Shown: positions 1-11,274 of the stretch, piece by piece
How positions within the stretch are numbered: the stretch's first letter is position 1
How the letters are laid out: each line of letters begins with the position of its first letter
DNA from: Allodiplogaster sudhausi
Taxonomy: Eukaryota > Nematoda > Chromadorea > Rhabditida > Diplogasteridae
Direction: 5' to 3'
DNA: 64,000 bases
NCBI GenBank assembly: GCA_945643635.1
Contig: CALZFC010000303.1
Span: forward strand, 202,501 to 266,500
Program-made: the position numbers and the translations under genes
The notes under the pieces: model-generated
Database searches by the model: none
Told to the model about the DNA's origin: nothing
What the model saw: the letters and a program-made list of their open reading frames with translations, nothing else

Positions 1-18
1 TCTCCCTCCCTCTCTCTC

Positions 19-60
<42 letters not shown>

Positions 61-78
61 CTCTCTCCCTCTCTCTCA
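1..78. repeat. (CT)n microsatellite
   Basis: Nearly pure CT dinucleotide tract with occasional C or A interruptions. Similar tracts recur through the window, often inside introns. Confidence 0.95.
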
Positions 79-650
79 TGTCAGTGCTGAATAGTTCCTG
101 CCTGGGGTTTACAAATAAAAATGCAAATCGCCATTTTTTTAAACTCTCGATTCTCCGCAAAATACTCAAATGCAAGACACTGAGTTAAATTAGAAAAATC
201 TCTATATTTGTACAGCAAAGGGCACTCAATTATTTCCCTAGGCTAGTAACTCAACCCTTGGGTTAAATTTCTACGGGAAGAACTATTTCAACGCTGTTAT
301 CTTTCTCTCTCGCTCTCTCTCTCTCTCTCCTCTCTCTCAGCTGCTCTTGCCTTCGAAGCCGCGGTCGAGCGCTGAAAGGAGCAAAAATAACTAGCGGGCA
401 TTTTTTCAATATTTTTCTAGTAACACAAAAGATATACTTTTGAATTAAATAAAAAAAATATTTATTTACGCCCCTCAATCCCGTCAACTCCCCGCTCATT
501 CATTTCCTTTCAATGAACAATCTTGCTGGCTTATCTGAATCTGGCTCAACTCATCTATTTATTTATTTAGTTATTCATACATCATTAAGATGTGACGACA
601 TTCAAAGTAATTAATAGAAAAATCTCGAGTCAGCAGTGTGATTTAAAGGG

Positions 651-757
651 AAAGGGGAAGGGAAGACGCAGCAGACCGCTCACGACATCGCCGGCACGGG
701 AGTGGCAAGTTCCCGGAGAGGGGGTGGACGAGGTCCCCAAAGAGGTGGCAAGGCTCC
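651..757 (+). CDS. Possible terminal exon with an RGG-type tail
   Basis: One + frame from about 651 reads a Lys/Gly-rich stretch, then TQQTAHDIAGTG, then an Arg/Gly tail containing RRGGGRGPQRGG, and stops at TAG (755-757). RGG tails are usual in RNA-binding proteins, but no domain is visible here and the 5' splice partner was not found. It may be a leftover 3' exon or chance coding in GC-rich DNA. From 79 to 650 I see only CT/AT-rich sequence. Confidence 0.2.
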
Positions 758-895
758 ATAGACTGTGCTGGTTTGACTGCAGACACACTTCGGCGACTCG
801 AGAACGGCTGCTGGGGAAGAGATGATAGAAGGGCTTAGATTTACATAATCGAAGATAATTGGCTGACTCATAGAACTGATATAATCTTTCTTATA

Positions 896-1826
896 CTATA
901 GAATCTTTATTCTGATCTGGAGCAATTCCAAAACTGGCAAGCAATAAATGGCTTTCTTAAATACTTTAACTGTTAAAGATGAAGTGGCAATGAAAGGCAA
1001 CTTATAATAATATGACGCAGCTCGAATGGCAAACGAGAATTGAGAAAGAGTAGAGCGTGATCGAGGAATGAAAAATGCATATTGCGATAAACGTCCATTG
1101 GTTGCTCTGAATACAAACATTCTGCTAATAGGAATGTCTACATCTCCGTGTAGTAATTTGTATGTATAAGTCAGATCGGCACGCACACGTCTAAGAAGCA
1201 AACTAGGCAAATTAAAGAGTGAAAGTCTAGATGAATATGACGGAATGTCTTGAAATCGAACAAAACCACTTGTAGAACATCTAATAAAAAGCAAGAGTCT
1301 GAAGATACATAGGCTGAATTCTCTCTAATTTACGAATTAGACCAACTTGATGTGGAGACCAAATAATGGAAGCAAACTCCATGACAGGAATGTCATAACA
1401 TGAATAACAGAAAATATAATTATCCGAAGACTTAGAAGAGAGAATGCGAAAGAGAGAATAAACTAGATTCAGAGATTTACGACTTACATATCTTATGTGT
1501 TCCTTGAAAGAGAGCTTACTATCTATTAGAATAGCAAACGTTGAGACAGAGAAAGGAATGATAGGAGCAAGATGGGAGACATAATATGGGTATCTTGGAT
1601 TAAATTTGCCTAGGTGGAGTGCGTTGCACTTTTTGTGCGCTACGCGGAGCTGCCATTTTATGCAGTAGGACTCGAATAGATCAGTTGCTTCCGAAAGTTG
1701 AAGAGAATGAAGAAAGTCAGAGTGATGAAAGTTTGCATACATTTTGATGTCATCAGCGAAAGATGAGATTTTCACATGGGGGTGCACAAAAGGTACATCT
1801 GTCTTTATACATATGTCTGGGCCCAT
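896..1826 (-). mobile_element. Non-LTR (LINE) reverse transcriptase remnant, minus strand
   Basis: Two overlapping minus-strand frames (1826 to 1281, and 1294 to 896) together read the second half of a LINE reverse transcriptase. The catalytic box appears as SSFADDIKMY near 1749-1760. It is followed by the usual motifs of the thumb and connection region (SKLSFKEHI, then a basic helical tail). The two frames overlap at about 1281-1294, so a frameshift separates them. The 5' end, endonuclease and ORF1 are absent. It is a dead, 5'-truncated copy, and the clade is not resolved. Confidence 0.8.
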
Positions 1827-2761
1827 TATTGTACCTGATTTATGTCAATAATATTGTTGACTGAATCCCCTCTGGCTGTCATTATACGATTTACGCCGAT
1901 GATGTCAAACTTTTCACCTACAATAACCCATTTCTCTTACTGTCTGTTCTAGACTCGGTAGATTCCTGGGCTAGTAAATGGGTCCTCACCATCTCTCTCG
2001 ATAAGACTGTCGTAATGCCAATTGGAAACCATCCCCAATACTCATTCTCTATTCGAGGTATATCTCTGCCAATGGTTTCATCGTTTAAAGACCTCGGTAT
2101 TACGTACGATTTTGACCTCTCCCCACATAATCATATCCGTGCAATTGTTAGAAAGGCATCAGCTAGATGTGCTTATATTCTACGCTCTTTCAAAACTCGA
2201 AATCTCTCTATTCTTTCTCGTCTTTATAAAGTCTATGTATTGCCTATATTAGACGCCTCATCTGAGATTTGGAACCCCTCTTCCACAATGTATATCAATT
2301 TGCTCGAAAAAGTTCAGCGTAGCTATACTAGATCCATCTTCAGAAGAATAGGTAGCCCATTACCCTATCATCAGCGTTTGAAATCTCTTGGAATCTTAGC
2401 TCTTGAACGGCGCAGACGAGTAACAGATCTGGTTACTACACTTAAAATAATGCGAAAACTCACCCCAATTGATCCCTCTCGCTTTTTCCACCTGCCCTCC
2501 GGTTATTCCTCCAATCTTCGAGGTCACTCTTTGAAGCTCTCTCTTCCCCCCTTTCGATCTCTCCGCTCTAGACATGCCTGTCTCTCTTATCGTATTGTCC
2601 ACCATTGGAACTCCTTATTAGAACAGCTGGTGTCTTCCCTTACAATTTCATCTTTTCGTAGTAGCTGTACCAATCTACGTCCGACTATCAAGATTGTCAC
2701 GGATTTCTCTGGAAAAGAGGATAAAGCGCATATCAGACGTCATGCAGACTCCTTTTTGTGA
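1818..2761 (+). mobile_element. Non-LTR (LINE) reverse transcriptase remnant, plus strand
   Basis: The + frame starts in the GPLLYLIYVNN motif that precedes the RT catalytic box, hits an in-frame TGA near 1861, and continues through TIYADDVKLF (YADD at 1892-1903). It then runs open from 2015 to 2761 with LINE C-terminal motifs: SFKDLGITYD, LYKVYVLPILD, then LEKVQRSYTR. This half is well preserved. No endonuclease or ORF1 is present. It lies head-to-head with the minus-strand LINE remnant and is only distantly similar to it, so the two are different families rather than one inverted copy. Confidence 0.85.
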
Positions 2762-2870
2762 ATATTCCTGCTAGCAGCAAGTTATACAGCTCCACCCCTA
2801 GACTTGGCCTATAACCCGGGTGGAGCCACTAATTCTCATCCCACTATGAAGCAGCTACTTCAGGGCTGCT

Positions 2871-2915
<45 letters not shown>

Positions 2916-3600
2916 CTCTCTCTCTCTCTTTTTTTTAACACTTTGCTAAGCTATACGATCATTATGTCTTTACCTTATGTGCACCGAAAAAAAAATAAAA
3001 AAAATCAACCAAATTAAAGATATTATATTAAAGATGCCAGAGAAATCCGGAAAGTGAGTATTCCGCACGCTTCCGTTGCTAACGTCCTCCAATTTCATCT
3101 CCCTATGCTTGCCCTATAGATAAAAGAGTTCTTCTCCAGTTCCCATTCCTCTTCACACCCAAACGACATAGAAGAAGCCGGCGAGCTTCGTCACATGGGG
3201 GCCGAACCGAACGAGATACAATTTTCTAAAGATACAATTTTCCTTTTTAAATTCGTGTTTTTTTTTCAAAATGTTTTACCCTATTAAATTAATTTAATAG
3301 GTAACAAATATTAAAAAAATTCATTAATATATTAATCAAATAATTTATTTTTAACAAATTCAATAGGCATTTTTTCAGAGATTTTTTATTTAATGGTTGA
3401 AACAGAAAAAAAGAGAAGATATCCTATTAAATCGTGGTCAAATGTTCTCTGAAGGTTTGCTATTTTAGTGTAAAGAAGTTTTCATGAATTAAAAAGAATT
3501 TATTACAAACTTACTCGAACGATTTCGCAATCCATAACGATTTTCTTTTTCTCCTCCTTTCCCGAACACGAATGAATGCATCTTCCAAAAGGGTGAACAT
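2762..3600. other. Non-coding stretch with CT and A/T-rich tracts
   Basis: Contains a long CT/TTTCT microsatellite at about 2872-2935 and AT-rich sequence. No coding exon or RNA gene recognised. Its first bases probably include the LINE 3' end. Confidence 0.5.
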
Positions 3601-3619
3601 GAATGCTAGACAACGGGCC

Positions 3620-3943
3620 TCATCGTCTCGCTCATCGTATCACAAGGGAAGCCTCTTTCCACAACCCAGCCAATCGTGATTAGAGTAATTTTTTTATGCA
3701 GCCCTCGAAATGGAAAGAGGCTACCCTTGTCAGGTGCAGCTTTACCCAGATAACGCTGACACGCAGGGGCGCGGAAATGTTGTGGAGTTAAGTGTATACC
3801 AGTAGAACTTTGGATACAAGTAAAAAAGGAATTATAATATGTACTACTGCCTCGGAGTGCACTCCATCTTCCGTCCCTATATAAACCCTCCTTCTGCCTG
3901 TGAATACAGTCTTCATTCTACTTACTTAGCAGCTTCCCTCATC
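3620..3943 (+). promoter_or_regulatory. Promoter of kinase-like gene 1: CCAAT box, TATA box, initiator
   Basis: A CCAAT box (AGCCAATCGTG, about 3668), a TATA box (CTATATAAA, about 3877-3885) and an initiator-like ACAGTCTTC about 30 bases later precede the ATG at 3944. The same three elements stand before kinase-like gene 2 (42230-42330), so they are conserved between duplicates. Copy 1 carries about 145 extra bases (about 3723-3865) between the CCAAT and TATA boxes. The insert contains TGTTGTGGAGTTA, also seen next to the Ty3/gypsy fragment at 35349. Inferred start site is about 3907. Confidence 0.65.
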
Positions 3944-4088
3944 ATGTCTCATCCGAACTCGCCAGCAGACATCGTTCTTGATAGCCTCGATGTTAGTTTC
4001 ATGTCCTTATATATATATATATTTTTTTGAATACAAGTAATATATATGTATATACCTTTTTATATATATGTATATATGTATATACCTA

Positions 4089-5657
4089 TATATTTTTTCT
4101 ATTAGTACCCCCAGGGAACTTTTTTTCAATACCCTTGCGGGGGAGGGGCACTATTAGAGGGAGGTGTTCTATTAGAGAGAGGGGTACTCTTTTGCAATGT
4201 TATTGACAGTTTGATAACAAAATTTTTGTTGTGTCATTCACACAGAGCGACGGGGAATATACTGCAGGACACGATGAAAGTCGGTAACGAGGTTTATTAG
4301 AGAGAAGAGGGAAGGGAGAATGGGAGAATGGAGGTCAGCCGTTCGCGAGTGCAGAGAAGGAACGAGGTGAGGAAGAGTGGTCAGTGGTGCTATTAATCTA
4401 GGAAGAAAGGAAGCTGAGCTCGACTTTTTTGTACGGAACTTTTTTTCGAGTTGAGTTCAAATCTCAATACAATTGCGTCGAGATTTCTTCTAGAACTACG
4501 CCAGCTACCTCAAACTTGAGTAATTAAACCGGCTCACTGCAGCAAGCAGGCCAAAGGTTCTGCAGCAACCGATGTCGGGCGGGTTTACCATAGCATGCTC
4601 ATAGGCAGGGGTGAGAGGCTGGGACTAATGGGCGAAAACGGAGGCATCGAGACGCGATGTAACCTTTTTTAATGTCAACCTTTTTTCGCGGCGAGAGAGT
4701 ACACAAAAATGAGAGACCAAATGGAGCAATGATTTTTAGCTTCCTTTTCCCTCTCTCGTCCTCCACACTCTTGCAGTTAGAAAAAGAGTTGACCATTATG
4801 TTGACCACTTTTTGGACAAGCACGCTTTTTAAAGATGGGATCTTTTTGGAATAAGTTGGGCCCATCTTTCTTCTTTTCCATACTAATCCGCTCTTTTCAG
4901 AGTTCACCCTCAATCTTTTTTCTTAAAAAGTTGAACTCAACTTTCGCCCCGTTTTCTTCCTAGATTAATAGCACCACAGGAGTGAAGTGACAATTAGTCT
5001 GCCAGCCGAATGGTTAATTATCATTCCGAGCTGGCGAGACTCACGTAGCCAAGTATACTGTAACTGGACTCACAGAGTCCATACATTTGCGAGAGTATCA
5101 AAATGTCCGGGGACCCGGCAAAATTAGATTTCGCTCAAAAGATCTTTAGAGGTACTTTTTAACACGGCGAAACGAATGGAATGGGTCCGGGAGTCTGAAA
5201 TCGCCATTTTGGCGAGCTGTGCGAGGTTTAAAATTCGAGAGTATGATGAAACTTGCAGAGATGGTCGCACATTCGCGTTCGCTGTTTCGCACACAATAAA
5301 GCAATATTCTTGAAAATTTTGTCATAAATGGACAATATATTGCTTTACAAAGCTACTAAAGTAGAATTTGAAAATATTCACGTTTTTGGTCTCAGCGGCC
5401 TCTAGATTTTGGAGAGGCGTATCTTCAATTGTAGAGCAAAAAATTATCTTCCCAATGAGCTATAGTATGCCAGATATCGACGAGGTCTTTTATGTTTCCC
5501 AGTCATAAAACTGTTGAAATACGCGCGGTTCGCGGTTTACTAGTGGCAGGGGTACTATTTTTCAATGAGAACATCAGAGAGGTGTACTATTAAGGGCACT
5601 ATTAGAGGTGGGGGGTGGGGTTCTAATAAAGGGGTACTAATAGAGAAAATACGGTAT
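4089..5657. mobile_element. Composite MITE in kinase intron 1 (CTATTAGAGG family)
   Basis: Begins TTTTCTATTAGTACCCC and ends GGTACTAATAGAGAAAATAC, an inverted pair matching the element at 22756-23117 and the one in kinase copy 2 (about 42465-42932). Inside are repeated CTATTAGAGG and GGGGTACTATTTTTCAAT words. It is interrupted by a second foldback element at 4385-4976. Its presence in both kinase copies shows it predates the duplication. Confidence 0.6.
4385..4976. mobile_element. Foldback element with 3-bp CAG target duplication
   Basis: Termini are TGGTGCTATTAATCTAGGAA and its reverse complement, flanked on both sides by CAG. The other kinase copy has the uninterrupted site near 42645 (GACCAGTAGTGAAGTGAC), so this element inserted after the duplication. 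No transposase is encoded. Related right ends lie at about 9040-9198 and 45320-45465, inside intron 4 of each kinase copy. Confidence 0.75.
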
Positions 5658-5662
5658 ATAGT

Positions 5663-5668
<6 letters not shown>

Positions 5669-5718
<50 letters not shown>
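5669..5718. repeat. (TA)n microsatellite
   Basis: About 25 TA units in kinase intron 1. The corresponding intron of copy 2 has shorter TA tracts (about 42935-42950 and 43149-43175). Confidence 0.95.
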
Positions 5719-5720
<2 letters not shown>

Positions 5721-6052
5721 TTCATTGCTTATTGTTTCTTAGAGCATCTTTTCTATTCTCTATTCTATTGAAAACATACAAGAATTCCCAAAGACACATA
5801 AATGTTTGCCATGAAAATTTGTTTGAACTCGAGTATCATTTGCAATGCGCTCTCGAAAAAAAAAATTTTAACACAAATTTTCGTGCAAAAATTACCCCAT
5901 AAATAAAGATAATATGTATTTATATAATTATATATTTTTTTTTCAAAACTCCTATTCAGACTCCAACGTCCAATATTGAAATGTCTCGTCAAGTCTTCAG
6001 TAGAGACGGTTACGCCAATGTCTTTATGGTTAGTACATATGTGTACTCTCTT

Positions 6053-6053
<1 letters not shown>

Positions 6054-6095
<42 letters not shown>
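6054..6095. repeat. (CT)n microsatellite beside a kinase splice donor
   Basis: CT tract starting about 25 bases after the exon 2 donor of kinase copy 1. The same tract, shorter, follows exon 2 in copy 2 (about 43302-43330). Confidence 0.9.
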
Positions 6096-6097
<2 letters not shown>

Positions 6098-7319
6098 CTC
6101 TTATTTTGGGGCGACCTCGGTAGCTATGGCAGGGGTATTTCCGAAAACAATTTCGACCGATGGGTAGGTATAGTTTAATAGTACCGATTATTCAGTTGTT
6201 TCTTAATAATAAAATGATCCCCCTCCACCTTCAATTCCACTTTCAAATGCCTTCCAGCTTCTAGAAGATTACAGTTTGCATTAATATATTTTATTAATAT
6301 TACAGGGTAATCATTTCTTGTTAACCACAGGGATGTAGTTACAGAATCTTAGAAACACTCGCAAGTTAACAGTGTAAAAGTTTTATTAAAGGAGGTATAC
6401 GGGGAATAATTAACATTTGTTTTGTTCTATAAGGATTGGTTCATCTTGTACTAAAAGATATATACAGCGAGTTTGACCAATTTTGTTCCACTACTTTCTG
6501 AGCAATAGTGACGTGAAAACTGGCGGGTAGAGAATTAGTCACTCCTATTTCACATGCTCTCTCGGCCGAGCGAAATCAACTTTTACGAAAGCGCGCATTC
6601 AAACTGGTTCTCTAGCGCTATTGTAGAATAATTCGACGGATACTTCCTTTAATAAATGGAACATGGACACACGAATCAATGATGAAACAAACTGAACAGT
6701 GGGAAAAATCCTACAAATAATTTCGAAAGGATGACAAAATATGAATAAATACATACATGCCACATGAGACGGAGGGGAGAGAGAGGAGAGAGAATATAGA
6801 GAGTGAGAGATAAGAGAGGCTATTACTGGTGAGCAAAAGTGGACGATTGAGGAGAAAAAAATAAATTTCAGGGCAAAAGAGTTGACACCGGCGACGCGAT
6901 TGCAGTCAAGAAGGTGCCGCTGTATGCAACAGAACGCGAGAGGGATGTGATTCGCTCCGAAATCTTCATCCTGATGAAGGTTTCTTTTTCTTCCTTTCTG
7001 TGTGTTTCCGGGTTTTAACAGGAAGAGTTTTTAACAGAAATTCAGCACAAATGTAGAGTATGCACGTATGTATGTGAATAGATACAGACATCTATAAGAA
7101 GGTTCGGAATGCAGGATTCCCTTGCATTGCAGTTGGAAGGTTGCCCACAGATCATCAAGTTCCACCAAGCCTTCTTGGACCAGGGACATGTCCTCATTTC
7201 GATGGAGCTGGCTGAGCTGGGGACCTTTGAGCGCCTCGGCGGAATGCTTTGCGAAGGAATTATATCTACTGTCATCGCTGACGTTGTGGCCGTCAGTTTC
7301 ATGTTGTTATAAAGGCGCA

Positions 7320-7321
7320 GC

Positions 7322-7378
<57 letters not shown>
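7320..7378. repeat. (AG)n microsatellite in kinase intron 4
   Basis: AG dinucleotide run just after exon 4 of kinase copy 1. Copy 2 has a degenerate AG-rich version at about 44345-44400. Confidence 0.9.
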
Positions 7379-7380
<2 letters not shown>

Positions 7381-9039
7381 TCGACAAGATGCAAAGACTG
7401 TGGGCCAAATGAGGCCGTCAGATAGAGAGTGTCGGCAGAGAGGAAAGAAACGTGTAAGAAACGAAGTTGAGCTCGACAATTGTGTTCACTTTTTCTTAGA
7501 TAAATAGAGGATTCTTGTTGTTTTATTTATGTTCATTTTTGTACACTTGTCTATTCTGCTTGATTGCAAGAGATTTTATGGAGTGATTATTCTCATTCTC
7601 ATTCGTAATCGATTCTGAGTATATCCGACAGAATACGCTTCCCTTCGTATCAACAAATGGGCGTGTACGAAAGGGTACGTTTATCTCTAAAACAGATTCG
7701 GCGGTTGGTCCAGAGAATCGCTGCTCATCTCAAGCACTATTATTTGGAAATATGTAAATTCAAATGATTTCAATCTAATAATAACTTCTTCTACTTTAAC
7801 AGTTCACTTACATATTTGCTTTAACCTTTCCTGTTCGTATCTCCGATTTCCGGTTTTACTGGCGCCTCAGTCGCATTTGCACGTCGTTGCCAATAAGACA
7901 ACATTGCCCAGCGTATGCTTTATTTACGAGAGACTCTCTGTAAGAGCCGCCTGCCCGGGGAACCTTTTATGTTTTATTACTTCTAAAACTTTACGAGGGA
8001 TGCATCTCGTGTTAAAAAAAAAGGAGGAAAAGTCACAAGGACCAACAGAGAGAACCAAAAAATATGAGATAACGTGAAGTCATTGTCGCAAATACATACT
8101 GCCAAATAACTAATTACATAAGGAAAAGGTAAAAGAAGGCGATAACATGTGCCTTCTGGCCGACGTCGACCTTCTGCATTTAACGTACTTCCCATCGTAA
8201 TACTGTAGTTTCGAGCTTATGGTTAGCTTACTGCGCTTTATGATTACTTTTAGGGCAGACTCATTTACACATAGACAAGATAACATATGTACATAAAAGG
8301 AATAAATAATGATACTGTCCATTTTTAGCGGTTAACTATAGAGCCAAAGAGATTTCGACAGACCTCAAGAATACCGGGAAGGTCAGAGAGTACTCTGTAT
8401 GGAGGCTCTCCGCCTTCATCTTCATCGTGTCATCTCTTCATCTCCTCGCTCCGGAGATGAACAGATCGAGCTGGAATAGGAAATGGCATCTGAAAGAAGA
8501 CAGGGAGAGAGGAAAGGATTAGGGAGGCACGATAAGAGGTGATAACGTTAACAGCCACGAAGGGACTGCTGTTCGGAACATTGTTCACATTTGCCTTACT
8601 TTACAATCCAATTTTGCGGAAGATGTAGGATCGTACAGATTATAATAGGACCCAGCTCGAGCATTATGGACAACCTGTCTTAACGAATGGGAAAGCTACA
8701 ACATTTAATACGCAAAAAAAGTTATCGACATCGATGGAATTTCTTCGTCGTCGAGCGAAGCGACAGGGTTCTTTTTCTGGCGAGATCGTGAATGGCGCCC
8801 AAAGTATCAGTGGATGACAAACAAAAAAGCAATATAGAATAACAAGGACATGAACATAAATGGAAAAAGTAACTCGAAATAAATAGTGAAGCCCACTCAA
8901 AAACTTTTTCGAATACCATTGCACCAAAAGCTGCAACTATTAAATTAAGCGATATAACATGAATCTTATGACTTGGCGAAAGAGTGGCAAATAGAAAAAG
9001 AGTTACTTTTTGGTTGTTCATGCGCTTTTTAGAGATGAG

Positions 9040-9198
9040 ATCTTTTTTGGAGTAACTTACAATTAGTCACATATTTATGCTTTTCCGTACTAATTTTCCC
9101 ATTCCATTCAACCTCAATCTTTTTTGTAAATTTTTTTAAAAACAAATTTGAGCTCAACGTTCGCCCCGTTTTCAGCCAAGATTAATAGCACCAGATAC
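9040..9198. mobile_element. Right-end remnant of the CAG-flanked foldback family
   Basis: Shares GAGCTCAACGTTCGCCCCGT and the terminal AGATTAATAGCACCA with the right arm of the element at 4385-4976. The matching left arm is absent or badly decayed near 7470. The remainder of this intron (7300-9390) has no recognisable exon. Confidence 0.55.
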
Positions 9199-10836
9199 AT
9201 GGAGAAATCTGAAAAAAGTGGTGCAGGTATACTAGGATAGTGAGAGAGGGAAAAGAGAGAGAGAATGAGAGAAAGAGACGAGATAAGGGTAAATATATCT
9301 AATATTGATCAGCCTGAACAACGATAAGAGATAGCAGGAAGCATAACATTGTTATATTATAATCATTAAAGTCAAATCAAACGAAATTTTACAGGGGCTA
9401 GTGAAATGCCACTCCATCAACGTGATCCACCGCGACATCTAGATCAACAACATCGTGCTCACCAATTCCGGAATGGTCAGAGATTAACCCCAAAATGTGT
9501 ATACATCCAAAAGGTTATCGCGGGAAAGTTATTAGATCTTAATCCAAAAAATGAAGAATCAAATTCTTTGAATGTTAAGGCGAAAATCATCGATTTTGGT
9601 GTTGCTGTCATCTGCCCGAGTGGCCGCAAGGTCCGTGGAAATCGCGGAACGATGGCATTGTTAGTTTAAGCTACTCTTATCTCTCCCTGTCCCACTGTCG
9701 CTCTGGCTGTTTTTTCTCCTTCGCTGTACCTCGTTGTCTTTCTCTACTTCTCTCTCACTGTCTGTGTCTCTTTCTCTCTATCTCTTTGATAACTCCAATC
9801 TGCAGAAAATAAACTTCTCGTACTGTTGTGGCATGCCATTTATTAATTCTTATCCACGTTCCTGTTCAGCAAAGCACCGGAAGTCACGAGTGGAGGATTC
9901 TACGACAACCTCGTGGACTCGTGGTCGCTGGGAAAGGTGGCGATTGCGTTGACAATGGTGAGCTCTCTTCACTTATCGTATTTTACTTGGTTGGAGTACA
10001 GAACTCCATTAATTTATTTATAGCTTCTGTTTTTTAAATCTTTTTTTTTAATGTAAAAAGAGATAACGTTTGCAGAATGTCATCGACTTCGACTCGGACA
10101 GCGTGCTTGGCGAAGGAGCTTCACCAGAATTCAAAGATTTCATCGGTAAGTTGCTAAATGGCGAAAGTGTCGGCGTTGAATGAAAAGAAAAAAAGAGATG
10201 GCTTCTCATTTTTCAGAATTCTCAGTCGCCGTGGACACCGCGAAGCGGCACTGTGCTTATTTTTATTACCTCTCCTTCCACCTATTCCTCAAGTATGCCA
10301 TATAATAATCTTTCTGAATATTCGCAATGGAAAAATTAGATATAAGACAGTGTCAATTAAAAAATTGGTTTATTTAATCCATTTTCTGTCAACCTGTTAT
10401 TTTATAACAGGATTTAGAATATGAGCACTGTTTGTCATTCCTGATGATAGGAATAATTGCCAGGAAGTTGATTTGACAATTTTTCCAATCTTCTGGATTC
10501 CAATAAGTTTCCACTTGTAAATCCCAGGATAAAATAACAGCGTAACAGAAAATGGATAAAATAGACAAATTTTTATTTACACTATGTACTAACCATATCC
10601 ATGCTTGTAACTAATCATTTTCTTAATCTCTTAGTCCGAGGCCTAAGGCGATGGAAGACTCCCTCCGAGGCAGGCTGGTGGCAATCGCCAAATTGAGTTA
10701 GTGCTTGATTCAAGCTTATCATATAAGATAATGAGGAGAGGAGAGTTCAAACAGACCGGGAGAGAAAGAGAGAAAGAAAGAGAGAGTGAGAGTCCATGGG
10801 GTGATAAAATATATTATTTCGATAACTACTTAGCAG

Positions 10837-11274
10837 CGCCTGAACCGCGTGCTGGAGCGGATGACGGAAGCCTCAGGGCTGCAGCGCGCGATGGTCCTCT
10901 CGGCGGAAGAGGTGAGTAAGAGATTAAGAGAATAGAATATAAAAAAAAGAGACCCCGAGAGAGTGAGAGAGAGCGGAAAAGTGAAATAATACTAGAGGGT
11001 GATGGTGAGCGAGACAAAGACAGAATTACTCAAATTAATTATAAGATCATATCACACCGGAAAATGTAAGGAACCGACCTTGAGACCTCAGAACTCGCAC
11101 GACTACGTACTTCCACTGCGCCATCAGCTACCAGTCATTCCATGGTCTTTTACTTTCCTCTTACAGAGCCCGCGGAGAAGCCACCACCACGACCACCACG
11201 ACCACCACGACCACCACGACCACCACGACCACGACCATGACCACCACCACGACCACAGCCACGACGTAAAGTAG
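10837..11274 (+). CDS. 3' exons of a gene with a His/Asp-rich C-terminus, copy 1
   Basis: Exon 10837-10911 reads RLNRVLERMTEASGLQRAMV and ends SAEE before a GTGAGT donor. After a CTTACAG acceptor, exon 11167-11274 reads SPRRS and then about 28 residues of HHD and HD repeats, ending HDVK-stop (TAG 11272-11274). The first exon looks helical; the tail looks like a metal-binding His/Asp run. It directly follows the kinase stop, so it could be a separate gene or an alternative 3' end of the kinase; the phase 0 junction does not decide. No 5' exons were found. A partial copy lies at 12880-13183. Confidence 0.5.

Larger units (their letters stand above)
3944..10701 (+). pseudogene. Protein kinase-like gene, copy 1 (in-frame stop in the catalytic loop)
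   Basis: Ten exons join with consistent phase: 3944-3991, 5960-6028, 6872-6979, 7133-7291, 9395-9475, 9580-9659, 9870-9957, 10076-10145, 10217-10292, 10635-10701; 281 codons. Kinase landmarks in order: degenerate glycine loop (FSRDGYANVF, first two glycines lost), AVKK lysine, helix-C glutamate (IRSEIFIL), catalytic HRD, IIDFG, GTMAFKAPE and DSWSLGK. Codon 16 of exon 5 is TAG (9440-9442), where Ser/Thr kinases have the HRDxKxxN lysine. Start at ATG 3944, 36 bases after the inferred initiator. The intron 5 acceptor (GTTAAG) is weak. The family is not identified; the C-terminal lobe looks short. Either a pseudogene or, if the stop is a base error, a weak kinase. Copy 2 lies at 42366-46877. Confidence 0.75.

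Noticed and set aside
5565..5771. ORFs with YIYIYI repeats here and at 19834-20185
   Set aside because: Translation of (TA)n microsatellites; no other coding support.
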